A stretch of 64,000 bases of DNA from positions 1,736,001 through 1,800,000 of the forward strand of contig NZ_OU745390.1 in NCBI RefSeq assembly GCF_916618955.1. The letters are read 5' to 3'. The DNA comes from Pseudomonas sp. Marseille-Q3773. GTDB lineage: Bacteria; Pseudomonadota; Gammaproteobacteria; Pseudomonadales; Pseudomonadaceae. The first letter of the stretch is position 1; every line of letters starts with the position of its first letter. The position numbers were made by a program, and so were the translations under genes. Below are positions 21,167 through 29,234 of this stretch, piece after piece. A model generated the notes under the pieces. It made no database searches, was not told the DNA's origin, and saw nothing but the letters and a program-made list of their open reading frames with translations.

Positions 21167-21352
21167 TCAGGCCTCTTGCAAAGCTCGCGGCCGCCCACTG
21201 CGCTGCTCATCCGCACCGTCCTGGGCTCGCTGTAACTGGAAGCCGAACTTCAACTCGGCATGTCGCCCCGCCTCGCCCTCGACGAACACCACCTCGCCCA
21301 CCAGCCCATCGCGCGTGGCATAGGCGGCAGTGTGGGAAGTTTTCACGGTCAT
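21167..21352 (-). pseudogene. catA: Internally deleted catechol 1,2-dioxygenase (catA-II) remnant
   Basis: The 61-residue frame begins MTVKTSHTA, the start of ben-linked CatA proteins, and jumps directly to AYATRDGLVGEVVFVEG. It ends in RSGRPRALQEA, the CatA C-terminus. About 240 of roughly 300 residues are missing, in frame, including the catalytic core with the two Tyr and two His iron ligands. The product cannot be an active dioxygenase. It sits between benK and benE, exactly where P. putida carries catA-II. A GAGG ribosome site remains, so a small peptide may still be made. Identity rests on remembered CatA sequences. Confidence 0.85.
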
Positions 21353-21381
21353 GGTGGTTACCTCATATCGTTGTTCTGGGG

Positions 21382-22710
21382 TTACGCCTGCGCCGCAATG
21401 GCCTGGGCATGCCGACGGCCGCTGGCCAGGTGCACGGCCATGGCCAGCGCGGCAATTGCGCCGGGGATGGCGAAGGCGATGAAGTTGAGTTGCAGGGGCA
21501 GGTTGATGCCCATCAGCGCACCACCCAGCAGCGGGCCGACGATGGCGCCGTTGCGGCCGATGCCTGAGGCCCAGCCCAGCCCGGTGGAGCGCACCGACAG
21601 CCCGTACAGCTGGGCGGCGCCGGCGTACAACAGGATCTGCGTGCCGATGGTGGTGGCGCCGGCAATGAAGATCAGCAGGTACAGCACCGGCATCGGGCTG
21701 TTGACGCCCAGCAGGCTGATCGACAGCGCGGCGGCAATGAAGAACGCCACCTTGACCTTGACCAGGTTGTAGCGGTCGCCCAGCCAGCCGCCCAGGATCG
21801 CCCCGGCCATGCCACCGAAGTTCAGCGCCAGCAGGAACGACAGGCTCGAGCCCAGGCTGTAGCCGGCGTTGGCCATCAGCTTCGGCAGCCAGGAGCTGAG
21901 CGCGTAGACCATCAGCAGGCAGCAGAAGAACGCCAACCACAGCGCCAGGGTGCGAATGGCCAGGCCGTTACGGAACAGCGCCAGCACCGACGCCCCGCCG
22001 CCTTTGCGGTCGGCCGCCTGCAACAGATCATCCGCCTGCACGTCGCAATTCGGGTCCAGCCGCTTGAGTAGCTTGCGGGCCTCGTCTTTACGGCCCTGGC
22101 GTACCAGGAAACCGATCGATTCAGGGAGGTAGTACAGGATCACCGGCAACAGCAGCAGTGGCACCGCTGCGGCGTAGAACATCGATTCCCAGCCGAAACG
22201 CGGCAGCATGAAGATGCCGACGCCCGCCGAGAGCATGCCGCCGAGCGAGTAGCCACTGAACATGATCGCTACCAGCGTGCTGCGCAGGCGCTTGGGCGCG
22301 TACTCGTTCATCAGGGCCACGGCGTTGGGCATCAGGCCGCCACAGCCAAGGCCAGCAACGAAACGGTAGAGGCCGAACTCGCTCGGATTGCTGGCAAACC
22401 CGTTGAGGATGGTTGCCCCGGAGAACAAGGCGAAACAGATGGCGATACCCTTCTTGCGCCCGATGCGATCGGCAAGGCTGCCGAACGCCAGGGCGCCGAA
22501 CATCATGCCGAACAGCGCATAGCTGCCCAATGCACCGGCCTGCAGCGGGGTCAGGCCCCATTCTTTCATGATGACCGGCAGTACCACGCCGTAGATGAAC
22601 AGGTCATAGCCGTCGAAGATCAGCAGCAGGCCGCACCAGGCCATGACCATCCAGTGGAACGGGGTAAAGCGCGCGTTATCGATGATCGGGTGTACGTCAA
22701 GGGTTCGCAT
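21382..22710 (-). CDS. benK: Benzoate MFS transporter BenK
   Basis: The 442-residue protein has 12 hydrophobic segments and the aromatic acid:H+ symporter (AAHS) signatures DGYDLFIYGVVLP in helix 1. The loop 2-3 motif GSLADRIGRKKG is also present. It imports benzoate across the inner membrane. It lies 55 bases after benD and starts at 22710. An A-rich AACAAAAACAA lies about 15 bases before the ATG, a Crc/Hfq-type site. The arrangement benD-benK matches P. putida. Confidence 0.93.
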   Translation of the reverse strand: MRTLDVHPIIDNARFTPFHWMVMAWCGLLLIFDGYDLFIYGVVLPVIMKEWGLTPLQAGALGSYALFGMMFGALAFGSLADRIGRKKGIAICFALFSGATILNGFASNPSEFGLYRFVAGLGCGGLMPNAVALMNEYAPKRLRSTLVAIMFSGYSLGGMLSAGVGIFMLPRFGWESMFYAAAVPLLLLPVILYYLPESIGFLVRQGRKDEARKLLKRLDPNCDVQADDLLQAADRKGGGASVLALFRNGLAIRTLALWLAFFCCLLMVYALSSWLPKLMANAGYSLGSSLSFLLALNFGGMAGAILGGWLGDRYNLVKVKVAFFIAAALSISLLGVNSPMPVLYLLIFIAGATTIGTQILLYAGAAQLYGLSVRSTGLGWASGIGRNGAIVGPLLGGALMGINLPLQLNFIAFAIPGAIAALAMAVHLASGRRHAQAIAAQA

Positions 22711-22724
22711 GGCATCTGTCGCTC

Positions 22725-22735
22725 TTGTTTTTGTT
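22725..22735 (-). promoter_or_regulatory. Crc/Hfq catabolite-activity motif before benK
   Basis: AACAAAAACAA on the transcribed strand fits a doubled AAnAAnAAnAA motif. It lies 14 bases before the benK start codon. Confidence 0.55.
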
Positions 22736-22765
22736 GTGAAAGAAAGCTTTTGCCTGGGGTGTCGC

Positions 22766-23527
22766 TCAGCCGAGGTCGCCGCCCCCTACCGGCAAGGTCA
22801 CGCCGGTGATGTACGAAGCTTCGTCGGAAGCGAGGAACAGGATCGCGCCGACCTGCTCGTCGATGCTGCCGTAGCGGTGCATCAGGCTGCTGTCGAGGGT
22901 CTGGTCGACGATCTGCTGGTACCAGTGCCTTTCCTGTTCGGTCTGCTCGGCACTGTTGCGCGGTACGCGCCGGGGTGGCGCTTCGGTGCCACCGGGAGCG
23001 GTGGCATTGACACGAATGCCCCGGCCGGCGGTTTCGAAGGCCAGGCAGGCAGTCAGCGCGTTGACGCCGCCCTTGGCCGCGCCATAGGGCACGCGGTTGA
23101 CACCACGGGTGGCGATGGACGAGACGTTGACGATGGCGCCGCTGCCGCGTTCGAGCATGTACGGCAGAGCGGCATGGCAGCACCACAAGGTAGGGAACAA
23201 CGAACGGCGTACTTCAGCTTCGATCTGGTCCACTTCGTAATGTTCGAAGGGCTTGGCCCAGATGGTGCCGCCGACGTTGTTGACCAGAATGTCGAGGCGC
23301 CCGAATGCTTCGACCGCGCTGGCCATGACCCGGGCGCAGTCGCCGTGTTGTTCCAGGTCGGCGGTGAGGGCGAGCATGCCCTCGCCGGCCAGTTCGTGAA
23401 CCAGTTCGGAGCGGTCTACCGCGACCACCTGCGCGCCTTCGGCCTTGAGCCGCCAGCACACGCCACGGCCGATGCCTTGGGCGGCACCGGTGACCAGGGC
23501 GACCTTGCCTTGGAATCGGTTGTTCAT
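22766..23527 (-). CDS. benD: Benzoate diol dehydrogenase BenD
   Basis: This 253-residue short-chain dehydrogenase has the NAD-binding TGAAQGIG near residue 14, the NNVGG segment, catalytic Ser in NVSS and the YGAAK active-site motif. It oxidises 1,2-dihydro-1,2-dihydroxybenzoate to catechol with loss of CO2. The start at 23527 is chosen because GGAGAG is six bases upstream of it, while a second ATG at 23533 abuts the same site. It follows benC across a REP pair. Confidence 0.95.
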   Translation of the reverse strand: MNNRFQGKVALVTGAAQGIGRGVCWRLKAEGAQVVAVDRSELVHELAGEGMLALTADLEQHGDCARVMASAVEAFGRLDILVNNVGGTIWAKPFEHYEVDQIEAEVRRSLFPTLWCCHAALPYMLERGSGAIVNVSSIATRGVNRVPYGAAKGGVNALTACLAFETAGRGIRVNATAPGGTEAPPRRVPRNSAEQTEQERHWYQQIVDQTLDSSLMHRYGSIDEQVGAILFLASDEASYITGVTLPVGGGDLG

Positions 23528-23553
23528 ATCCATCTCTCCGGTTCGCCACAGTT

Positions 23554-23644
23554 CCTGTGGGAGCGGGCATGCCCGCGAATGCGTCCGACCAGACAACGTT
23601 GTTGCACCTGCTGGCCTCTTCGCGGGCACGCCCGCTCCCACAGG
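23554..23644. repeat. Inverted REP pair between benC and benD
   Basis: CCTGTGGGAGCGGGCATGCCC (from 23554) and its inverted partner ending CCCGCTCCCACAGG (to 23644) flank about 39 bases. The hairpin interrupts the ben transcript between benC and benD and could set differential mRNA stability. Confidence 0.75.
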
Positions 23645-23672
23645 GGCGGCGTATGACTTGGAATAAAAGGGA

Positions 23673-24680
23673 TCAGGCCGCCGCGAACTTCTCGTAGTAG
23701 AAGTTCGCCGGGGTAATGCCCTGCTCGCGCACGTACTGGCTGACCGCCTCGACCATAGGTGGCGGGCCGCACAGGTACACATCCACATCGCCGTGGTTGA
23801 GGTGGCGCGGTTCGATGTGCTGGGTCACGTAGCCCTTCTGTGGGTACTGGCTGTCCGGGTTGGCCACGCAGGCGCTGAAGGTGAAGTTGGGGATGCGCGC
23901 CGCCAGGGCCTGCAGGCGGTCGAGCTCGACCAGGTCGAAGTCGTTGGTCACGCCGTAAATCAGGTGCAGCGGGTGCTCGCTGCCCTGCTCGGCGATCATC
24001 TCCAGCATCGCCGTGAACGGCGCCAGGCCGGTGCCACCAGCCAGCAACAGCAGCGGGCGCTGGATCGGCCGCAGGTAGAAGCTGCCCAGCGGCCCAGCCA
24101 GGGTCATGCTGTCGCCGGCCCTGGCCAGGTTGGTCAGGAAGTTGCTCATCAGCCCGCCCGGCACGTTGCGGATCAGGAAGCTGACCTCGCCGCCCTTCTG
24201 CAGCGAACTGAACGAATAGGCGCGGCTCTGCTCGCTGCCCGGCACCTTGAGGTTGACGTACTGCCCGGGCAGGAACGCCAGGCGGTTGAGGGCCTCACCC
24301 CTGAGCGACAGGGCAATGGTGCTGGCCGACAGCTGGCGGACATCGCTGATGGCGGCGTCGAAACTGGCCTGTTCGGTCTTGCACAGCTGCGACGAGGCCG
24401 GAATGCGGATGACACAGTCGCTTTCGGCGCGCATCTGGCAGGTCAGTACGTAGCCTTCGGCGATTTCGTCCGCGCTCAGGGCATCTTCGATGAAGTTGTC
24501 GCCCAGGTCGTAACGCCCGGATTCGGCCTTGCACTTGCAGGTACCGCAGGCGCCATCGCGGCAGTCCAGCGGGATGTTGATGCCCTGGCGGTAGGCAGCG
24601 TCGGCCACGGTTTCATGGCCGGTGGCTTCGATGAAGCGGGTCACCCCGTCTTCGAAGTTCAGTGCGATCTGGTAGCTCAT
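23673..24680 (-). CDS. benC: Benzoate 1,2-dioxygenase electron transfer component BenC
   Basis: The 335-residue protein starts with a plant-type [2Fe-2S] ferredoxin domain (C40, C45, C48, C81 in CRDGACGTCKC and LTCQMRA). An FAD-binding domain (RAYSFSS) and an NADH-binding domain (LAGGTGLAPF, CGPPPMVEAV) follow. It transfers electrons from NADH to the BenAB oxygenase. A GAGGTG lies upstream of the ATG at 24680. It is the third gene of the benABC unit. Confidence 0.96.
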   Translation of the reverse strand: MSYQIALNFEDGVTRFIEATGHETVADAAYRQGINIPLDCRDGACGTCKCKAESGRYDLGDNFIEDALSADEIAEGYVLTCQMRAESDCVIRIPASSQLCKTEQASFDAAISDVRQLSASTIALSLRGEALNRLAFLPGQYVNLKVPGSEQSRAYSFSSLQKGGEVSFLIRNVPGGLMSNFLTNLARAGDSMTLAGPLGSFYLRPIQRPLLLLAGGTGLAPFTAMLEMIAEQGSEHPLHLIYGVTNDFDLVELDRLQALAARIPNFTFSACVANPDSQYPQKGYVTQHIEPRHLNHGDVDVYLCGPPPMVEAVSQYVREQGITPANFYYEKFAAA

Positions 24681-24752
24681 GTTGCACCTCGCGGGCGAGC
24701 CGGGCCACGGCGCATCGCAGGACGCACCGGGCAGCGCTCGCAAAACCCTGGA

Positions 24753-25238
24753 TCAGATGTGGTAGATGTCGATGACCTGGCGCACGTAGTCGTTCTTCAG
24801 TACCACTTTCTTGGCCTTGATCAGCGGCTGCTCGCCGCGCAGGTCGAGGGTGTAGAAGCTGGTGCCGAAGTAACTGTCGGTGGTCTTGTAGCGGAAGCTC
24901 AGGGTGTGCCAGTTGAAGCGCACCTGGCAGCTGCCCTCGCCGTGCCCGAGGATCTCGATGTTGCTGATGTTGTGCGAGGTACGGGTGTCGGGCACGGTCG
25001 CACTGGAGCGCTCGGTCTTGATGCGGAACACCCGATCTTCCAGGCCGCCACGGTTGCCGTACCAGATCAGCGAGACTTCGCTTTGTGGGTCTTCGGTAAG
25101 GGTGTCGTCATCGTCCCAGCTCGGCATCCAGAAGCTGGCGTCGCTGGCGTACAGTTCCAGCCACTGGTCCCACTGGGCATCGTCCAGGTAGCGCGCTTCG
25201 CGGTAGAGGAAGTCGCGCACGGTTTCATACAGGCTCAT
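24753..25238 (-). CDS. benB: Benzoate 1,2-dioxygenase small subunit BenB
   Basis: This 161-residue protein has the SnoaL-like cone fold of ring-hydroxylating dioxygenase beta subunits, beginning [20 protein letters not shown]. It forms the alpha3beta3 oxygenase with BenA. Its ATG overlaps the benA stop as ATGA, which indicates translational coupling. Confidence 0.96.
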   Translation of the reverse strand: MSLYETVRDFLYREARYLDDAQWDQWLELYASDASFWMPSWDDDDTLTEDPQSEVSLIWYGNRGGLEDRVFRIKTERSSATVPDTRTSHNISNIEILGHGEGSCQVRFNWHTLSFRYKTTDSYFGTSFYTLDLRGEQPLIKAKKVVLKNDYVRQVIDIYHI

Positions 25239-26593
25239 TGCACGGCCTCCACGGGGATCAGTTGCTGTTCGTCCTTCAGCGCCTGGATCATGGTTTCCTG
25301 CCAATACTTGTGCTGCAGCACGAACAGGCCTTCGTCCTCGGTGCGTACGCCGGACAGCAGCGGCTTGAGCGCGATCTCCCTGGCTGCCTCGTCGGCGCCT
25401 TCCACCCAGTGCGCCGCGCCGCGGGACATGTCGTTCCAGCCGGTACCGCCGCCGTAGCCGGTCTGGCACGAGCGGAACTCTTCCAGGTCATCCGGGGTGG
25501 CCATGCCGCTGACGTTGAAGAAGTCTTCGTACTGGCGAATGCGCTTGGCACGCGCATCGGAGCTTTCGCCTTTCGGCGCGATGCAGTAGATGGTGATTTC
25601 GGTCTTGTTCACCGCAATCGGCCGGGCAATGCGGATCTGCGAGCTGAACTGGTCCATCAGGTACACGTTCGGGTACAGGCACAGGTTGCGCGAGTTCTCG
25701 ATCATCCAGTCGGCACGGGCCTGGCCGAAGTCGGCGGCCAGCTGGTCACGGCGCTCGTAGGCCGGGCGGTCTTCGGGGTTGGCCCAGCGGGTCCACAGCA
25801 GCAGGTGGCCGTGGTCGAAGGAGTAGAAGCCACCGCCCTGCTTGGCCCAGGCGCCGGCACTCATGGTCTTGATCTCGTCCCCCGCCTCGCGCTGCTTGCG
25901 CTGGTTCTGGGTGGCGGCGTAGTTCCAGTGCACGGAACTGACGTGGTAGCCGTCGGCGCCGTTCTCGGCGGTGAGCTTCCAGTTGCCTTCGTAGATGTAC
26001 GAGCTGGCACCGCGCAGCACTTCCAGGCCTTCCGGCGACTGATCGACGATCATGTCGATGATCTTGGCCGACTCCCCGAGGTGCTCGACCAGCGGCTTGA
26101 CGTCGGCATTCAGGCTGCCGAACAGGAAGCCACGGTACGACTCGAAGCGCGCCACCCTGGTCAGGTCGTGGGAGCCGTCGCAGTTGAAGCTGTCGGGGTA
26201 GCCGGCGTTGCCTGGGTCTTTGACCTTGAGCAGCTTGCCGCTGTTGTTGAAGGTCCAACCATGGAACGGGCAGGTGTAGCTGGAGCGGTTGCCGCGCTTG
26301 TGCCGGCAGAGCATGGCGCCACGGTGGCTGCAGGCGTTGAGGAAGGCGTTGAGCTCACCGTCCTTGTTGCGCGCGATGAAGATCGGCTGGCGCCCCATGG
26401 TCAGGGTGAGGAAGTCGTTCTTCTCGGGGATCTGGCTTTCATGGGCCAGGTAGATCCAGTTGCCCTCGAAGATGTGTTTCATCTCCAGCTCGAACAAGCG
26501 AGGGTCGGTGAACATCTCGCGCTTGCAGCGGTAGATGCCCTTTTCACGGTCGTCCTCGAGCAAGGCATCGAGGTAGTCGAATCCCAGGGACAT
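25235..26593 (-). CDS. benA: Benzoate 1,2-dioxygenase large subunit BenA
   Basis: The 452-residue alpha subunit binds a Rieske cluster through C88, H90, C108 and H111 (CSHRGAML and CPFHGW). The catalytic mononuclear iron site lies around [14 protein letters not shown]. It dihydroxylates benzoate at C1-C2. The start at 26593 is preceded by AAGGGAG. A Crc/Hfq-type A-rich motif overlaps this ribosome site, and BenR-type half-sites lie about 65-100 bases upstream. It is the first gene of the operon. Confidence 0.97.
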   Translation of the reverse strand: MSLGFDYLDALLEDDREKGIYRCKREMFTDPRLFELEMKHIFEGNWIYLAHESQIPEKNDFLTLTMGRQPIFIARNKDGELNAFLNACSHRGAMLCRHKRGNRSSYTCPFHGWTFNNSGKLLKVKDPGNAGYPDSFNCDGSHDLTRVARFESYRGFLFGSLNADVKPLVEHLGESAKIIDMIVDQSPEGLEVLRGASSYIYEGNWKLTAENGADGYHVSSVHWNYAATQNQRKQREAGDEIKTMSAGAWAKQGGGFYSFDHGHLLLWTRWANPEDRPAYERRDQLAADFGQARADWMIENSRNLCLYPNVYLMDQFSSQIRIARPIAVNKTEITIYCIAPKGESSDARAKRIRQYEDFFNVSGMATPDDLEEFRSCQTGYGGGTGWNDMSRGAAHWVEGADEAAREIALKPLLSGVRTEDEGLFVLQHKYWQETMIQALKDEQQLIPVEAVQ

Positions 26594-26607
26594 GGCCAGG
26601 GTCTCCC

Positions 26608-26618
26608 TTGTTATTGTT
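26608..26618 (-). promoter_or_regulatory. Crc/Hfq catabolite-activity motif at the benA ribosome site
   Basis: AACAATAACAA fits AAnAAnAAnAA exactly and abuts the AAGGGAG Shine-Dalgarno sequence of benA. Crc-dependent repression of benA translation is documented in P. putida, so the site is consistent with known control. Confidence 0.7.
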
Positions 26619-26656
26619 TAGACCTGGTCAGGTTAGGGATGGGTATGGGGTGGGAA

Positions 26657-26692
26657 TATCCGGTTTGTGCGCGGTGCTATCCGTTTTGTGCA
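26657..26692 (-). promoter_or_regulatory. BenR/XylS-type tandem operator of the ben promoter
   Basis: On the transcribed strand TGCA-CAAAAC-GGATA (26678-26692) matches the XylS half-site TGCA-N6-GGNTA perfectly. CGCA-CAAACC-GGATA (26657-26671) matches with one change. The two are direct repeats with exactly 21-bp spacing, as in the Pm promoter. The proximal site should overlap the -35 region; a weak TAACCT -10 candidate lies about 20 bases further on. Confidence 0.82.
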
Positions 26693-26713
26693 GGTTGGTG
26701 TTTCTGCGGGGTC

Positions 26714-26736
26714 CTCTGGGAGCGGGTTCACCCGCA
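26714..26736. repeat. Single REP element between benR and the ben promoter
   Basis: CTGGGAGCGGGTTCACCCGCA is a lone REP unit just past the benR stop and upstream of the BenR half-sites. It may act as the benR terminator. Confidence 0.6.
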
Positions 26737-26752
26737 AACAGGCCGGTGCGGT

Positions 26753-27709
26753 TCAGCGCCGATTACGCAAGGTTTCCGAGGGCAACTCGCCAAACTGCTG
26801 CCGATACACCTCGGAAAACCGCCCCAGGTGCATGAAGCCATAATCCATGGCCAGTTCGGTCACGCTGCGTACCGCGCAACTGGCATCCCCCAGGCAGGCG
26901 TGTACCTGCTCCAGCTTGCGCTGGCGCACATACTGCTTGGGTGTGGTCTGCAGATGCCGGTCAAACAATGCATACAAGGAGCGCAGGCTCATGCACGCCT
27001 GCTCCGCCAGCGCTTCAGCTGTCAGTTCAAGCTTCAGGTTGCGCTCGATGTGGTCGATGATCCGTTCAAGGCTTGCGCCCGGCGAACCCAGGCTTTCGCG
27101 GCGGATATTGGTGCTCATCAGGGTCAGCAGTTTGCTGGCGACGATCTGGCTGTAATGGCCCTGCACCCTGGGCAGCGAATCGCTCACCTCAGCCTCCTGG
27201 CAGACCATCGCCAGCAGGTTGACGAACCCATCCAGCTCGTCCAGCCGGTAATGGTTGCGCAAGAACCGCACCCCGCCATCGGGGCGGTGCCAGCGTTGTT
27301 CGTCGCAGATCGAATCCAGTAGCCGGGTCGGCACCTTGAGGATGAATTTTTCGCAGTCCTCCGAATAAGTCAGGTCAACCGGGTCGTCGGGGTTGATCAG
27401 CAACAGTTCGCCCGGCACCAGATGGTGCTCGCGCTTGTGTCCACGCCACAGGCAATTGCCGTTGAGCAACACTTGCAGATGATAAATGGATTCCAGCGCC
27501 GGCGAAGTAACCCGCACGCTGCCGCCATAGCTGATCCGGCAGAGGTCGAGCTCGGCGAACTTGCGGTGGCTGAGGCTGGCTTGTGGGTGAGTGGTGCGGG
27601 ACAAACCGATGCAATGCTGGCCTACATGCTGGTTGACATAATCAGACACAGCATAAGGGTCGGCGTGATGAAACACGCTACTGCGCTCGCTCAGCAGGCG
27701 GTTTTCCAT
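26753..27709 (-). CDS. benR: BenR, AraC/XylS-family activator of the ben operon
   Basis: The 318-residue protein has a XylS-like N-terminal ligand domain (ERSSVFHHADPYAVSDYVNQ). A C-terminal double helix-turn-helix follows (LTAEALAEQACMSLRSLYAL and MDYGFMHLGRFSEVYRQQFG). It activates benABCD on binding benzoate. The ATG at 27709 gives the XylS-like length; a longer frame to 28009 is not supported. A Crc/Hfq-type motif lies 19 bases upstream. A REP arm lies between benR and the ben promoter. Confidence 0.93.
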   Translation of the reverse strand: MENRLLSERSSVFHHADPYAVSDYVNQHVGQHCIGLSRTTHPQASLSHRKFAELDLCRISYGGSVRVTSPALESIYHLQVLLNGNCLWRGHKREHHLVPGELLLINPDDPVDLTYSEDCEKFILKVPTRLLDSICDEQRWHRPDGGVRFLRNHYRLDELDGFVNLLAMVCQEAEVSDSLPRVQGHYSQIVASKLLTLMSTNIRRESLGSPGASLERIIDHIERNLKLELTAEALAEQACMSLRSLYALFDRHLQTTPKQYVRQRKLEQVHACLGDASCAVRSVTELAMDYGFMHLGRFSEVYRQQFGELPSETLRNRR

Positions 27710-27728
27710 AGGCAAGGCACTCGGATCG

Positions 27729-27736
27729 TTATTGTT
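27729..27736 (-). promoter_or_regulatory. Crc/Hfq catabolite-activity motif before benR
   Basis: AACAATAA on the transcribed strand matches AAnAANAA, 19 bases upstream of the benR ATG. The benR mRNA is an established Crc target in P. putida. Confidence 0.65.
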
Positions 27737-27957
27737 CTGGTTGCCGCTTCCTACCGCCCGGTGGGCTGTGGTTGCGGTCGTCACGGTCATTCTACCGAGC
27801 CGGTTGCGGGTCACGGGGGCAGGCGACAACCGGTGGATGGGCACACTTAAGCAAAAAGCCAGGGGTTGGGCAATGCGGCCTTGGGAATGGATGGGCGAAT
27901 GGCGGACAGGACAGTCGGGGCAGTGTTCGTTTATCGAACGGTATTTTGCCGAACTGG

Positions 27958-27985
27958 CCTCTTCGCGGGCATGCCCGCGAAGAGG
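27958..27985. terminator. 28-bp perfect palindrome between benR and lipoprotein gene
   Basis: CCTCTTCGCGGGC ATGCCCGCGAAGAGG is a perfect palindrome with REP sequence in both halves. It lies just past the stop of the lipoprotein gene (28011, minus strand) and so can end that transcript. Confidence 0.65.
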
Positions 27986-28010
27986 TACAAGCAACCGAGA
28001 ACCGTCCACT

Positions 28011-28742
28011 TCACTGCACCGGCAGGAAGTTCATCAACAGCAGGCTTTGGGCATAATTCAAGCCAATTCGCCTGTATCGCTCATCCAGCAACTCCGCCAG
28101 CAAGTCCAGCCGAGCCACGATCTTGCCGAACTCCACGGCAAAACTCAGGTTGTTGCCCTCTTCCGAGATTTCGTTGGAGAACAACAGCAGCACGCCATTG
28201 GCATCCTGCCGCTGGCTCAACATCCAGGTGGCCTTCTCAATATTGCGCGCCGCGTTGTTGACGAACAGCGGGTCGATGGTATCGGTCATGTAGAACTCGG
28301 TACGGCCGCCGTGCGCGGTGATCAGCATGCTGCCGATGGCGTAGATGAAGGCACCGACCCGATCACCGCGAAACTCGGGGCTCAGGGCATAGCTCAAGGC
28401 TGCAAGGTCGCGACGGTTGCCCAGTTGCGGCAAGGGCTGGCGTTGTTCGATAGCAATACGGATCTGCCGCTCGGCAGTGGCAGCGTCCACGTAGCCGGAC
28501 AGCTTCCACTGGTTGGGGTTGCGCAGGTACAGCTTGTTCATCAGCAGGTACAAGCTCTGCAGGTTGTCGCGCATGGACAGCGTGGCCATGCGGTCGACGC
28601 TGGTCTGGAACAGCTCGCTGGGCTTGCCGTTGCCAAGCTGGTTGAGCATGTCGCGTCCCTGCTGCTGGGTGCAGGCGCACAGGCATGCGAAGGTGCCTGC
28701 CAATAGCAGACGAGGGAGGAATATGGGCTTGCTTGCAACCAT
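28011..28742 (-). CDS. Predicted lipoprotein of unknown function
   Basis: The reading frame encodes about 243 residues with a lipoprotein signal: basic start, hydrophobic LLLAGTFACLC and a lipobox-like LCAC, with the acylated Cys followed by TQQQ. The mature part is soluble and mostly helical, with no motif I can assign (for example GGRTEFYMTDTIDPLFVNN). The ATG at 28742 is used; a GTG at 28772 would add ten residues. Neither start has a good ribosome site. It stands alone between benR and the vgrG island. Confidence 0.7.
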   Translation of the reverse strand: MVASKPIFLPRLLLAGTFACLCACTQQQGRDMLNQLGNGKPSELFQTSVDRMATLSMRDNLQSLYLLMNKLYLRNPNQWKLSGYVDAATAERQIRIAIEQRQPLPQLGNRRDLAALSYALSPEFRGDRVGAFIYAIGSMLITAHGGRTEFYMTDTIDPLFVNNAARNIEKATWMLSQRQDANGVLLLFSNEISEEGNNLSFAVEFGKIVARLDLLAELLDERYRRIGLNYAQSLLLMNFLPVQ

Positions 28743-29234
28743 CGGCACCGGGTCGATATTCGGCGGCTGCACCGGGGATCAGTGTGGCCTGGCCAAGCAT
28801 AGAGCCCGGAAATTGAAAAAAGTGCGGTGATTGGCGAGACAGTAAGCCGGTACCGGCCTCTTCGCGGGTAAACCCGCTCCTACAGGGTGGGAGCGGGTTC
28901 ACCCGCAAAAGGCCCTCGAGGTCGATCACGGCTTCCGCTTGATTTCAACAAAGCCCAGGTAACCGCCCCATCCGCGGGCGCGCCCGCTCCTGCAGAAACA
29001 GCGGATAACTTGTTCTCAACTACATGGCCAACCCAACAACTAAGAAAAAACACTAAGTTACAAGTTTCAGAAAGTTCCTACTTATTACCAAAACAACAAC
29101 ACCCTGTTTATTTAAATCCCGCCGCAGCCCGCCTACCCTGCAAGTCCGCCTTCGCCATCAACCTTACCCCAAGCCCAATCTGCACCAAGACTACGGCTGA
29201 TACCGGAGCAATTTTTAACAAGGTAAAACACGCC
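28743..29234. other. REP-rich then AT-rich region upstream of vgrG
   Basis: The first half contains an inverted REP pair (about 28855-28914) and a further REP unit (about 28968-28995). The second half (about 29000-29230) is clearly AT-richer than the rest of the window, with A-runs and TATTTAAAT near 29110. It probably contains the vgrG promoter, but no -35/-10 pair is convincing. No gene was found. It marks the left border of the type VI island. Confidence 0.55.

Noticed and set aside
18878..21235. A 785-codon plus-strand frame over benF and benE
   Set aside because: It is antisense to two clear membrane-protein genes and is rich in Gln, Gly and Ala, as expected of high-GC shadow frames.
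25238..27322. A 694-codon plus-strand frame over benA and benR
   Set aside because: It is antisense to well-supported genes and has no family resemblance or ribosome site.
27709..28009. Longer N-terminus for BenR starting at 28009
   Set aside because: The extra 100 codons cover a REP palindrome and do not resemble XylS-family proteins, which begin at the equivalent of 27709.
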